Shown here: positions 1 to 6,634 of the stretch, piece by piece
Position numbering within the stretch: the first letter of the stretch is position 1
Layout of the letters: each line of letters starts with the position of its first letter
Assembly (NCBI GenBank): GCA_038063315.1
Contig: JBBTVI010000003.1
Span: forward strand, 1 to 9,070
DNA from: JBBTVI01 sp038063315
GTDB taxonomy: Bacteria > Patescibacteriota > Minisyncoccia > Sungbacterales > HO2-52-23
Direction: 5' to 3'
Length of the DNA: 9,070 bases
Notes under the pieces: model-generated
Database searches by the model: none
The model's input: only the letters and a program-made list of their open reading frames with translations
Told to the model about the DNA's origin: nothing
Made by a program: the position numbers and the translations under genes

Positions 1-117
1 CCCCCACCGTCCATTCATCACACTCCAGTCCAAGGAATTGACGATGCCGTCGGAGTTGAGGTCGGCGCGCAGGGAGGAGGACGTGATCTCATTTTGCTGT
101 CTGAATTTCCCAGTCCA
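1..117 (-). pseudogene. Dockerin-like fragment, no visible start, runs off the left edge
   Basis: On the minus strand the frame from 117 to the window edge reads a dockerin-type calcium-binding repeat: after SLRADL come NSDGIVNS and LDWSVMNGRWG. The pattern D-x-N-x-D-G-x-(I/V)-x-(S/N)-x-D matches one half of a type I dockerin. An in-frame TAA sits at 118-120, and no ATG, GTG or TTG lies between it and the repeat, so the piece has no start of its own. It lies directly downstream of the ATPase gene that ends at 141. It is probably the C-terminal end of a secreted or surface protein whose front part was lost or frameshifted. A frameshift from the ATG at 117 (reading MDWEIQTAK then stop) is also possible. 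The rest of the gene, if any, lies outside the window. Confidence 0.45.
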
Positions 118-140
118 TTATACGCTACCCTTGATAGATA

Positions 141-1370
141 TTATAACGTGAGCGCATGAACCCAACTGTAATTTCTCACCCCCTCGCTCACGAGATAACT
201 CTCTTTCGACGCAGAGATGATGGCGCGCGTTCCCGTCAATCCATCCAGCTCTTTGCGCATCCGCACAAGAGACGCTGCGTGTTTCGGCAATATGGTGGCC
301 GCGCTCTTGATTTCAACAAGATGCAGCTTCCCTCCGGTTTCAAGGAGCGCGTCTATCTCAAGACCGTCGCGCGTACGAAAATAGTACAGCGCCGGCAGTT
401 CTCCGAAGTGTAAAAATCGCTTCAGCAGGTCACTGACCACCATGGTCTCAAACAAATTGCCGAAGTGCGGATTCTGGAGCAGTGTTTCCGCGTGATGTAT
501 GCCAAGAAGGTATGAAGCAAGCGCCGTGTCGTTAAAATAGATCTTCGGGCTTTTAATGAGGCGTTTACCGATGTTGCGGTAATACGGATAGAGCAGGTAC
601 ACCTGCCCGCCGGCCTCGAGCACCGAGATCCAGCGTTTAACGGTAGGCGCGCTCACACCGATGTCCCGCGCAAGATCGACGATGTTGAGGATCGTGCCGG
701 TGCGCGTCGCGCAGAGACGCACAAAGCGCTCAAACTGGCTCAAATCGCCGATGTTCGTCAGGTTGCGGATATCGCGCTCAAGGTAGGTCGCGATGTAGGA
801 CCCGCACCAAAGTTGTCGGTCAACATGCGGATTCGTCGCGATTTCCGGATAGCCGCCACGGAGGATCCACTCGGCGAGCGGAATGTTCCCGTGTGATTGC
901 TTCGGCAGAGACGAAAGCGCAGAAATCCAATGCGCGGTGTCATGAGCGGACTCCGCCTGTCCCACCCGCTCGGCGTAGGAGAATGGAAACAGCGTGAGTA
1001 TAGCTGCGCGCCCAGCGAGCGATTCGCTCACGCCTTGCATCAAGCCGAACGCCTGCGAGCCCGTAAAGAGCCATTGACCCGGTATACGATGCTCGTCTAT
1101 TCTCGTTTTGATAAAAGAAAGCAACTCCGGCACATACTGAATCTCGTCAAAGAGTACCGGCGGCTGATGCGCGTCCAGAAAGCCCACCGGATCCTCTTTC
1201 GCGCGAATGCGCGTATCCGGATCTTCAAGAGAGACAAACTCGTGCGTCGCGCCAAAAAGAGTACGCAGGAGCGTGGTTTTTCCTGACTGGCGCGGACCGG
1301 TAACTACAATGGCGGGAAACGTCTTTATTGCTCTTTGCAAGGTCTTTGTGAGAATACGGGGCCTAAACAT
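141..1370 (-). CDS. AAA-type ATP-binding protein with DUF4143 C-terminal domain
   Basis: A 409-residue protein of the widespread AAA ATPase + DUF4143 family. The N-terminal P-loop domain shows Walker A GPRQSGKTT (about residues 25-33), Walker B VLFDEIQ (about 72-78) and a sensor-1-like LFTGSQ (about 101-106). The C-terminal half has the DUF4143 signature: YLERDIRNL near 194, a winged-helix-like part (VSAPTVKRWISVLEAGG) and a restriction-nuclease-like end (RDGLEIDALLE then LVEIKSA). The length is usual for an intact member. The cellular role of the family is poorly known; it is common in CPR and archaeal genomes and often sits alone or near toxin-antitoxin genes. The ATG at 1370 is chosen because a strong promoter puts transcription start on this codon. 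The gene appears to be a monocistron, separated from the next gene upstream by about 200 nt. Confidence 0.9.
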   Translation of the reverse strand: MFRPRILTKTLQRAIKTFPAIVVTGPRQSGKTTLLRTLFGATHEFVSLEDPDTRIRAKEDPVGFLDAHQPPVLFDEIQYVPELLSFIKTRIDEHRIPGQWLFTGSQAFGLMQGVSESLAGRAAILTLFPFSYAERVGQAESAHDTAHWISALSSLPKQSHGNIPLAEWILRGGYPEIATNPHVDRQLWCGSYIATYLERDIRNLTNIGDLSQFERFVRLCATRTGTILNIVDLARDIGVSAPTVKRWISVLEAGGQVYLLYPYYRNIGKRLIKSPKIYFNDTALASYLLGIHHAETLLQNPHFGNLFETMVVSDLLKRFLHFGELPALYYFRTRDGLEIDALLETGGKLHLVEIKSAATILPKHAASLVRMRKELDGLTGTRAIISASKESYLVSEGVRNYSWVHALTL

Positions 1371-1376
1371 ATCCCT

Positions 1377-1405
1377 ATACTAACCCCGCTGATGTAACAT
1401 GTCAA
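1377..1405 (-). promoter_or_regulatory. Sigma70-type promoter of the ATPase gene, leaderless
   Basis: A minus-strand -35 TTGACA (1400-1405, perfect consensus), a 17-bp spacer and a -10 TAGTAT (1377-1382, four of six). Only six bases lie between the -10 and the ATG at 1370, so +1 would fall on the A of the start codon. The mRNA would have no 5' leader, which agrees with the absence of a ribosome binding site. Confidence 0.65.
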
Positions 1406-1481
1406 ATTGTATATGCGGGTATAAAACGACTCAAATAGGCGAGCGGAATGTAAGGATATACAACCGGCGTTTATCTTATAG

Positions 1482-1496
1482 GGTTAACCGTTAACC
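1482..1496. repeat. Short perfect inverted repeat, possible operator
   Basis: GGTTAAC and GTTAACC are exact inverted copies around a single central base. They lie in the roughly 200-bp gap between the ATPase promoter and the end of the thioredoxin gene. The site could bind a dimeric regulator, but no regulator gene is near and it is about 80 bp upstream of the promoter. The rest of this gap (1406-1576) shows no gene that I can support. Confidence 0.3.
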
Positions 1497-1505
1497 TTTA
1501 GGTAT

Positions 1506-1525
1506 AATAAAACTCCCCCGAGGGA
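1506..1525 (-). terminator. Weak intrinsic terminator after the thioredoxin gene
   Basis: On the minus strand a short TCCC/GGGA stem (1522-1525 with 1514-1517) with a four-base loop is followed by TTTTATTAT. It lies about 50 nt beyond the TGA at 1577, the expected place for the end of the long minus-strand gene series. The stem is only four pairs, so efficiency is doubtful. Confidence 0.3.
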
Positions 1526-1576
1526 TGCGCAATAGAAATTATCCGCAGACAAAAAGGGAGCGCGCCGTTATATCAC

Positions 1577-2797
1577 TCATCCGAATGTAAATGTAAACGC
1601 CTTAATGCCCGGATCTTTAATAATGATCTCAAGCGTATACTCGCCATGGCCCGCCGGGTCCTCAATCAGGCGATAGAGGCCCGCGTCGAAAACGCGGACA
1701 AACGTCGTGCCGTCCGGACGCGTTTGGACGTGCTGCCCGCGCTCTGCGCCGAGCGGCCGGCCATCGCGGAGAACATCAATTTCAACCGGATGATCCGCGG
1801 ACAAAACCGTGAATACTTTTTCCGCCTGATACCGGAAAATAATCTTAGCGCCTGCGCTCTTATTTTCCGTAAATTCATCCGCAAAATTCCACTCTCCGGC
1901 AAGATACAAAATGTTTGTCTTGATTCCTGCGGGCTCCGCAAGCGTCTGCGGACCAGTTGCATGAGATCGTCCGTTCCCAAGCCAGTTGTTCCGCAGCGCG
2001 CCGAAATAAATCTCGGGGCTCCGCGGCAATGAAGAAACATTTTCAGATTCTTCAACGCGCGCCATCTTCTTCGGCATCTCCTCGCGAACACCAAGTGCGA
2101 CGCGTCGCTCCTCCAAAAGACCGCGGATTTTTTCTTCCGTCTCGTCATAGGCGCCCTCGCCGATATGGTCGTAGACGATAAATCCGTCAATATCAATCAG
2201 GTATTTCCGCGGCCAGTAGCGGTTGCCGTAAGCGCTCCACGTTCCGTAGTCGTTATCCAATACAACGGGATAGGCGACTCCGAATTTCTCCGCGGCGCGG
2301 CGCACATTGGCATAGTCCTTTTCAAAATCGAACTCCGGCGTATGAACCCCGATAATCACAAGCCCGCTATCTTTGTATCTTTCGTGCCACGCCTTCAAAT
2401 ACGGGAGCGTCCGCTGGCAATTGATGCAGCTATACGTCCAAAAATCCACCAGCACGACACTCCGGCCGACATGCTCCTGCACCGTAACGCGCTCCGTGTT
2501 CACGAATCCGGCGGGCCGGACAATCTCTTTCGCGGCCTCGTATTTTTTTCGTTTGGCCGCGATGCGCTCTTCACGCGTCGCAACCAATTGTGATTGCTGT
2601 TCAGCCATAAGTTTTGTCTCACCCGCAATAGTTGACGTTGCCGCCTCAGCTCCGTTGGCTGCCGGCCCGCCGACGATAACGTCCGCGGATTCCGACGTGC
2701 GGAGCGGCGCACCCGTTTTTGCCGCATCCAAATACCAGATCGTACCGGCGATCAAAATAACAGCAATAATAAGGATGACTGTTTTTAACGGGATCAC
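1577..2797 (-). CDS. Membrane-anchored thioredoxin-like protein (TlpA/DipZ C-terminal type)
   Basis: Extracytoplasmic thiol-disulfide protein, 406 residues from the GTG at 2797. One membrane anchor (KTVILIIAVILIAGTIWYL, residues 5-23) is followed by a linker and a thioredoxin fold with active site WTYSCINCQRTLPYL (CINC at about 124-127) and FDFEKDYANVRRAAEKFGVAYPVVLDN. After that comes a beta-rich C-terminal part of about 150 residues (YLAGEWNFADEF, VEIDVLRDGRPL), as in the part of mycobacterial DipZ that follows its thioredoxin domain. CcdA, encoded just upstream, is the expected electron donor. The frame stays open to ATGs at 2872 and 2890, but those extra residues (LDPRLRGGD and neighbours) are read from a palindromic repeat. 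The GTG directly before a natural lysine-plus-hydrophobic anchor is therefore preferred. The stop is TGA. Family assignment is solid; the start is uncertain. Confidence 0.85.
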   Translation of the reverse strand: MIPLKTVILIIAVILIAGTIWYLDAAKTGAPLRTSESADVIVGGPAANGAEAATSTIAGETKLMAEQQSQLVATREERIAAKRKKYEAAKEIVRPAGFVNTERVTVQEHVGRSVVLVDFWTYSCINCQRTLPYLKAWHERYKDSGLVIIGVHTPEFDFEKDYANVRRAAEKFGVAYPVVLDNDYGTWSAYGNRYWPRKYLIDIDGFIVYDHIGEGAYDETEEKIRGLLEERRVALGVREEMPKKMARVEESENVSSLPRSPEIYFGALRNNWLGNGRSHATGPQTLAEPAGIKTNILYLAGEWNFADEFTENKSAGAKIIFRYQAEKVFTVLSADHPVEIDVLRDGRPLGAERGQHVQTRPDGTTFVRVFDAGLYRLIEDPAGHGEYTLEIIIKDPGIKAFTFTFG

Positions 2798-2806
2798 GCG
2801 GATAAT

Positions 2807-3092
2807 GAGTTTGGTGAATAATGCATTTCTTATGTCACCCCCGCGAAGGCGGGGGTCCAGGTTTTGACTCATGTAACTAAACTTTGGCAAATTTTCGGCG
2901 AATTTCCAAAATATGGCTTAAAATCGTAAAATGACGTACGGATGGCCGATGGTCACTCACGAAAATAAGCCTTATTTTGAGCCATTTTGAAAATTTTTGC
3001 CAAAGTTTAGTCATGTAAGAAATCCAACCTGGATTCCCGCCTGCGCGGGAATGACAGAAAGCGACCTATTTCTGTATTCTTCACCAAACTCG
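2807..3092. repeat. Long imperfect inverted repeat (MITE-like) between ccdA and the thioredoxin gene
   Basis: The two arms run inward from GAGTTTGGTGAA (2807-2818) and its inverted copy at 3081-3092. They share the hairpin CCCCCGC/GCGGGGG (2838-2855) against ATTCCCGC/GCGGGAAT (3033-3052), then GTCCAGG against its inverted near-copy ATCCAGG. A 15-bp exact pair follows, ACTAAACTTTGGCAA (2876-2890) with its complement (2997-3011). A weaker match continues inward, AATTTCCAAAATATGGC against AATTTTCAAAATGGC. The unmatched centre is about 60 bp. The outer ends stop about 10 bp from the ccdA stop codon and from the GTG start of the thioredoxin gene. The inner hairpins belong to the widespread ATTCCCGC...GCGGGAAT repeat class. 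RNA read through here could fold into one long hairpin. Confidence 0.75.
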
Positions 3093-3100
3093 ATAACGTA

Positions 3101-3844
3101 TTATCGCAGCAGCCAGCGGTTCAACAGATCGAAATTGGCGATCACATTGAGCCGGGACGTAAAGACGAGAATGCCGAGAAGAACGAGAAGAATCCCGAAG
3201 GCGACGCGTACGTACTGAAAAATACGGGAATAGCGCGCAATCCATCCGCCTGCCTCAGCCGTGAAGAGACCGACCAGGAGAAACGGCAGGCCAAGCCCCA
3301 GCGAATAAGCCATGAGCAGTGAAAATGCGGCGCCGGGCGTTGCCGCGGCAAGACCCAAAATTGCGCCGAGCACCGCGCCTACGCACGGCGTCCATCCGGC
3401 CGCAAACGCGAATCCGAAGAGCAGCGAGGTGAGATACCGAGAATGCGCCCGTGTGCCGATCCGGAATTTGTACTCGCGCTCAAGAAACGGCATTGATACG
3501 AGTCCCGCGAGATACAGCCCGAAAAAAATGATGATTGCCCCGCCCAAACGCCCAAGCCAACGCTGCACATCATAGGCAACACCGGAAAGAATGGTGTTGA
3601 GCAAAACCCCGAGAACGGAGAAGACAATCGAAAAACCGAGAACGAAAAAAACGCTTGCGAGAAATGTCTCGCGCCGCTTTGCTCCGCCGGACATCAAACC
3701 CTCCCGGGTCCCTTCGCGTGCGCCATCGGCCGATGAAACCCCCGCCAGATAGGCGATGAATCCGGGTATCAACGGAAGAACGCACGGCGCGAGAAAAGAC
3801 ACGAGCCCCGCGCCGAATGCAATAAAAATGGAAACATCAGACAT
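3101..3844 (-). CDS. ccdA: CcdA-family thiol-disulfide electron transporter
   Basis: Integral membrane protein of 247 residues, about six membrane segments, of the CcdA/DsbD transmembrane family. It moves reducing equivalents from cytoplasmic thioredoxin to thiol proteins outside the membrane. Both redox cysteines are in conserved settings: SFLAPCVLPLIPGF (Cys21) at the end of the first segment and AAGWTPCVGAVLG (Cys154) at the start of the second half. Length is typical. It starts 20 nt after the stop of the nucleotidyltransferase gene and is followed by the DipZ-like thioredoxin gene, its likely substrate. In mycobacterial DipZ the two are one polypeptide. I see no Shine-Dalgarno before the ATG at 3844. 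A weak internal promoter (CATACT about 11 nt before the ATG) is possible but poor. No cytochrome c maturation genes are visible, so general thiol reduction is likelier than haem work. Confidence 0.92.
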   Translation of the reverse strand: MSDVSIFIAFGAGLVSFLAPCVLPLIPGFIAYLAGVSSADGAREGTREGLMSGGAKRRETFLASVFFVLGFSIVFSVLGVLLNTILSGVAYDVQRWLGRLGGAIIIFFGLYLAGLVSMPFLEREYKFRIGTRAHSRYLTSLLFGFAFAAGWTPCVGAVLGAILGLAAATPGAAFSLLMAYSLGLGLPFLLVGLFTAEAGGWIARYSRIFQYVRVAFGILLVLLGILVFTSRLNVIANFDLLNRWLLR

Positions 3845-3864
3845 GACAAAAGGGAAGTATGGGA

Positions 3865-4482
3865 TTAAAAATCGAAGTTGCGAACAATATTTTCCAGAAA
3901 TGTCTGGATAGTCTCTCGGCTTACGCCTTCACCGGTAAAATCAATGGTATCGGTTGGTATATCTTGTAAAGAAACGAGTTGACCGAGAAAAAGCCGATCA
4001 TTAAAGTCGTGACCGTACTTTTTCTCGGCGTGCATCATCACCTCTTTTAAAAAAACATGCCCATCGTGTAGCATAAAAAACCAATCGACGTAATCCTTGT
4101 ATGCCAATCGTTTGCCGATGGCGAACGCTTTCATCGCAGCGATCTCACGGATACTTGCCAGCGAAACGTCGCGGTATTCCACAAAAGGATCTATGACGGG
4201 GTATGGATATGAGAAAAATGTTGCATGCACTCCGTCTATGATAAGGTTTAACTGTTCAGGTGCGTGATACGTTTGCTCAAACGAAAACTTGCTGAAGACG
4301 CGTTTTACTTTCATCAACAATCGCGGAGAAAGTTGCTGTCCGGTAAACAAATCAAAGTCAACCGAAATCCGGTGTCCGATTTGAAGTGCAAGCGCCGTAC
4401 CGCCGACAAGGTGGAACTCCTTGAATCTTGAGAGAAGCGGAAACAACGTTTTTGCCTTGGCTGTTAATACTTCATCGTGCAT
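3865..4482 (-). CDS. AbiEii-type nucleotidyltransferase, probable toxin
   Basis: A 205-residue protein of the AbiEii/AbiGii nucleotidyltransferase family (MenT-like, DNA polymerase beta fold). The signature HLVGGTALALQIGHR then SVDFDLF contains the GG-T motif (Gly27-Gly28) and the metal-binding Asp42-x-Asp44. The distal part has EIAAMKAFAIGKRLAYKDYVDW, the conserved Lys and the downstream Asp-Tyr-x-Asp. Known relatives inhibit growth by adding nucleotides to tRNA or other targets and are neutralised by a partner. The start ATG lies inside the end of the upstream small gene (11-nt overlap, ATGCACGATGA), which indicates translational coupling. It is somewhat shorter than classical AbiEii (about 300 residues), like many compact members. 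Role as a toxin is inferred from family and pairing. Confidence 0.85.
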   Translation of the reverse strand: MHDEVLTAKAKTLFPLLSRFKEFHLVGGTALALQIGHRISVDFDLFTGQQLSPRLLMKVKRVFSKFSFEQTYHAPEQLNLIIDGVHATFFSYPYPVIDPFVEYRDVSLASIREIAAMKAFAIGKRLAYKDYVDWFFMLHDGHVFLKEVMMHAEKKYGHDFNDRLFLGQLVSLQDIPTDTIDFTGEGVSRETIQTFLENIVRNFDF

Positions 4483-4756
4483 TGCGAAAGTGTGGAATTG
4501 AAAATAACACCCGCGCTAAGTTGCGCGATTCGGGATGAAATTCAGACTCTAGCCGATGTTCAAGGATGGAGCGAATCGTCTCCTTACCATAGGTTTCTAT
4601 AATCCATCGCCAGTGTGCGAGCGTACCTTCGTTTATCGCCGCAACGATAATCGTTTCTTGATCTTTTTCAAGGTCAAGCGCATCCCATTTTACCCACCAC
4701 AGCAGTGGGCGCAGGGACTCGGGAATGGGTATATGTCGAGGTGTTTCTGTTTCCAT
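4472..4756 (-). CDS. Small DUF6922-like protein, probable antitoxin partner
   Basis: A 94-residue protein. IPESLRPLLWWVKWDALDL followed by TIIVAAINEGTLAHWRWI and YGKETIRSIL resembles the DUF6922 family, whose members typically read P-x-x-L-(R/K)-P-L-(F/L)-W then an LD-x-x-K stretch and a (K/R)WL-x-x-Y core. It is commonly found directly upstream of AbiEii-type nucleotidyltransferases. Here it overlaps that gene by 11 nt and begins 8 nt after the cupredoxin stop. No transmembrane segment, zinc motif or clear DNA-binding helix-turn-helix is visible. By position it is the cognate antitoxin, although classical AbiEi is a winged-helix protein unlike this one. The stop is TGA. Confidence 0.75.
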   Translation of the reverse strand: METETPRHIPIPESLRPLLWWVKWDALDLEKDQETIIVAAINEGTLAHWRWIIETYGKETIRSILEHRLESEFHPESRNLARVLFSIPHFRNAR

Positions 4757-4764
4757 AATGTATG

Positions 4765-5358
4765 TTATTCTTCCACAATCAACTTCCCGACCATTCCCAT
4801 CTGCCGGTGATTCCCGACGCTGCAGTAATACTCAAACGTCCCCGCCTTATCCGCGACAAACTCCACCGACGTATGAGTTCCTTCTCCTCCGCGCATCGTC
4901 CGCGCGTTAAACTCATCGAGCACCAAGTCATGAAATCCCTCTGCGACATTGAGATTGATTTTCACGCGGCTTCCCTTTCGGACGCGTATTTCGGCAAGCG
5001 AAAAACTGAAGTTTTTTGCAGTGACGTGGAACGTCTCGACCGGCGGCTCCTCAACATCAGTGATGCTGACCGGCCGGCTGCCCGGCGTCGGATTTGCCGC
5101 GGTAGGCGGATTCACGATGCCCGCATCCGCACCTTCCTGCGGCTCCGCCGATTCTGAACCCGATCCATCCCCTCCAGTATCCGGACCTTGTCCCTTATCT
5201 ATTATATCCGTTGCGGGACTGTTCTCTCCAGTCGGAGACGGCACCTCCTCAGATCCCCGCCCCATGAAATAAAACCCCGCGGCCCCGAGCAGGACAATTG
5301 CCGCAATGACAATTCCGATCAGCGCACTGAAACCGTTTTTGTTTTTGAGTGTTGTCAT
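4765..5358 (-). CDS. Membrane-anchored cupredoxin (type 1 copper protein)
   Basis: Blue-copper-type electron carrier, 197 residues from the ATG at 5358. One N-terminal membrane segment (SALIGIVIAAIVLLGAAGFY, 11-30) is followed by a disordered Gly/Ser/Glu/Pro-rich linker (about 35-108) and a C-terminal cupredoxin domain of about 90 residues. Probable copper ligands are His143 (GFHDL), Cys179 and His184 (YYCSVGNHRQ) and Met189 (MGMVGKLIV), in the C-x4-H-x4-M spacing of plastocyanin-like proteins. It should act outside the membrane. The open frame continues 40 codons further upstream, but that stretch is encoded by a dispersed repeat and is rejected. It heads a minus-strand series ending in ccdA and the thioredoxin gene, which suggests a shared extracytoplasmic redox role. 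The partner is unknown. No Shine-Dalgarno is visible. Confidence 0.88.
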   Translation of the reverse strand: MTTLKNKNGFSALIGIVIAAIVLLGAAGFYFMGRGSEEVPSPTGENSPATDIIDKGQGPDTGGDGSGSESAEPQEGADAGIVNPPTAANPTPGSRPVSITDVEEPPVETFHVTAKNFSFSLAEIRVRKGSRVKINLNVAEGFHDLVLDEFNARTMRGGEGTHTSVEFVADKAGTFEYYCSVGNHRQMGMVGKLIVEE

Positions 5359-5415
5359 AAAAAATTTGAATGATGAAGCTTGAATTATGTATGGTGGGTT
5401 CGGAATTTTCCATAA

Positions 5416-5566
5416 GAGACCGTCTAAAAAGTCATTGCGAGGAGTCAAACGACGAAGCAATCCATACATTCCCCTCATTATATGCCGTATACACTGGATT
5501 GCCGCGCGCCCCCTCGACGACTCGGGGTCGCTCGCAATGACGGATGGGAGGTTTTTAGACGGTTTC
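5416..5566. mobile_element. MITE-like element containing a GTCATTGCGAG repeat (copy A)
   Basis: Terminal inverted repeats GAGACCGTCTAAAAA (5416-5430) and TTTTTAGACGGTTTC (5552-5566) match at 14 of 15 positions. Between them lies the palindromic repeat GTCATTGCGAG...CTCGCAATGAC (5431-5542), including GAAGCAATCC, TGGATTGCCGCGC and GGGGTCGCTCGC. The trinucleotide TAA is found on both outer sides (5413-5415 and 5567-5569), a possible target duplication, although three bases could match by chance. It encodes no transposase and would need one in trans. It lies just upstream of the cupredoxin gene and contributes the false N-terminal extension of that frame. Confidence 0.65.
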
Positions 5567-5569
5567 TAA

Positions 5570-5587
5570 TACATATAGTACATATAG
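5570..5587. repeat. Two tandem copies of TACATATAG
   Basis: An exact 9-bp tandem pair directly beside the MITE-like element, in the AT-rich gap before the methyltransferase stop. The remainder of the gap to 5641 has no recognisable gene and no convincing terminator. Confidence 0.4.
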
Positions 5588-5641
5588 GCCCTACGCAAAA
5601 GTGATAAAAAGGGCTTAAAATAACAACATTGTGTTCCGTAT

Positions 5642-6634
5642 TTAATGGCTTAAGTACCCGGCGTGACTGCGATTTTGCGTAGATCCTAACATAAATAAAT
5701 TACCGGATTGTTTTAACCTCTGCATAGCGATGTCGACATATTCTTTATTACTGTCTATGCCGATGTATCTTTTACCTAAGTTCTTTGCAGCGATAGCGGT
5801 AGTTCCGCTTCCGACAAAAGGGTCTAATATAATTGCGTCTTTTGCATAAGTCGAGAGAGCAATGAGATGTTCGCATAATGCTACTGGTTTGACTGTCATG
5901 TGGGTATTGTAATGCCCTTTTTCTTGTTTTGACGGCTTAGGGATCAAAAAGTATTTATCGATGGTTTTTGCAATTGCTTCAACAGTCATCACATTCGAGG
6001 GAAACATATTATTGCCAACTTTTATTCTTGTATTGAAAAGACCAACTTCGTTATCAATCATATTTTGCAGAAAAGTTCCTGAAGGCGGTTTTTGACCAAC
6101 AGCAATCGGCTCATAACAAGATTTGATTTGCGGGGTTTTCCATCCCTCGAGTTTTTTTCTAAGTTTTTCTTTAGCACTCTCGCTGATCGCGAGTTTGGCA
6201 ATAAAATGATCTAAGCTCATTGCCTTCACTTGGTTTTGCGTATAAAGCCAAAGGAATGCATCCCGCACCTCAAGGCCAGCGTCGTCAATTGCACTGGCCA
6301 TTCTGTGATAAAGCCGCGGGCTTGAAAACGATAGGAAAAATCCCCCTGGTTTAAGGATACGATAAATTTGTTTTGAAATCTCTAAATACCAATCGTAGAA
6401 TCTGCGGCCCTGTTCAGGGTCAAATTTCATTCCAGCTGGTAGGGACTTTACCGTATATTGGTTTCTTTTATTTGAAACGACAGCATATTTCCAGTTTTCA
6501 TCAAGTTTATCCAAGAAATATGGCGGGTCGGTCAACACAAGATCGATAGAGTTATCTTCTAACTCATTGAGAAGATTTCTTGAATCTCCAAGCACAATTT
6601 TATTTATAAATTTTTCGCTAATTTTTTCATTCAT
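5642..6634 (-). CDS. Type II DNA methyltransferase, beta class (N6-adenine or N4-cytosine)
   Basis: Modifies its recognition site with S-adenosylmethionine and so protects host DNA from the adjacent endonuclease. It has 330 residues. Motif IV, LVLTDPPYF (Asp36-Pro-Pro-Tyr39), is near the N terminus. The SAM-binding motif I, ILDPFVGSGTTAIAAKNLG (about 269-287), is near the C terminus, preceded by motif X (HMTVKPVALCEHLI). This order defines the beta class. DPPY favours N6-adenine, but the sequence does not prove the base or the site. The middle part (roughly 130-230, with SCYEPIAVGQKP) may hold target recognition. The ATG at 6632-6634 overlaps the endonuclease stop (ATGAATGA, 8 nt), so the two are translationally coupled. 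Base composition is clearly more AT-rich than in rpsP, ccdA or the thioredoxin gene, which suggests horizontal transfer. Confidence 0.9.
   Translation of the reverse strand: MNEKISEKFINKIVLGDSRNLLNELEDNSIDLVLTDPPYFLDKLDENWKYAVVSNKRNQYTVKSLPAGMKFDPEQGRRFYDWYLEISKQIYRILKPGGFFLSFSSPRLYHRMASAIDDAGLEVRDAFLWLYTQNQVKAMSLDHFIAKLAISESAKEKLRKKLEGWKTPQIKSCYEPIAVGQKPPSGTFLQNMIDNEVGLFNTRIKVGNNMFPSNVMTVEAIAKTIDKYFLIPKPSKQEKGHYNTHMTVKPVALCEHLIALSTYAKDAIILDPFVGSGTTAIAAKNLGKRYIGIDSNKEYVDIAMQRLKQSGNLFMLGSTQNRSHAGYLSH

Noticed and set aside
897..1286. 129-codon plus-strand frame opposite the ATPase
   Set aside because: Shadow of the well-supported minus-strand gene; Arg-rich composition and no motif.
1503..1508. 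Plus-strand TATAAT as a promoter
   Set aside because: No -35 at an acceptable distance, and no plus-strand gene follows; it also overlaps the AT-rich tail of the weak terminator.
2798..2890. N-terminal extension of the thioredoxin frame to the ATGs at 2872 or 2890
   Set aside because: The added residues are read from an arm of the palindromic repeat, and a natural membrane-anchor start (GTG) follows directly. Kept only as an alternative start.
5359..5478. 40-codon upstream extension of the cupredoxin frame
   Set aside because: It translates part of the GTCATTGCGAG element and has no signal-peptide or domain character; the ATG at 5358 is followed by a normal membrane anchor.
1577..6629. Recoded TGA (glycine code of some CPR lineages)
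   Set aside because: TGA ends the thioredoxin gene (1577), the small antitoxin-like gene (4472) and the endonuclease (6627) at expected lengths, so the standard bacterial code applies.
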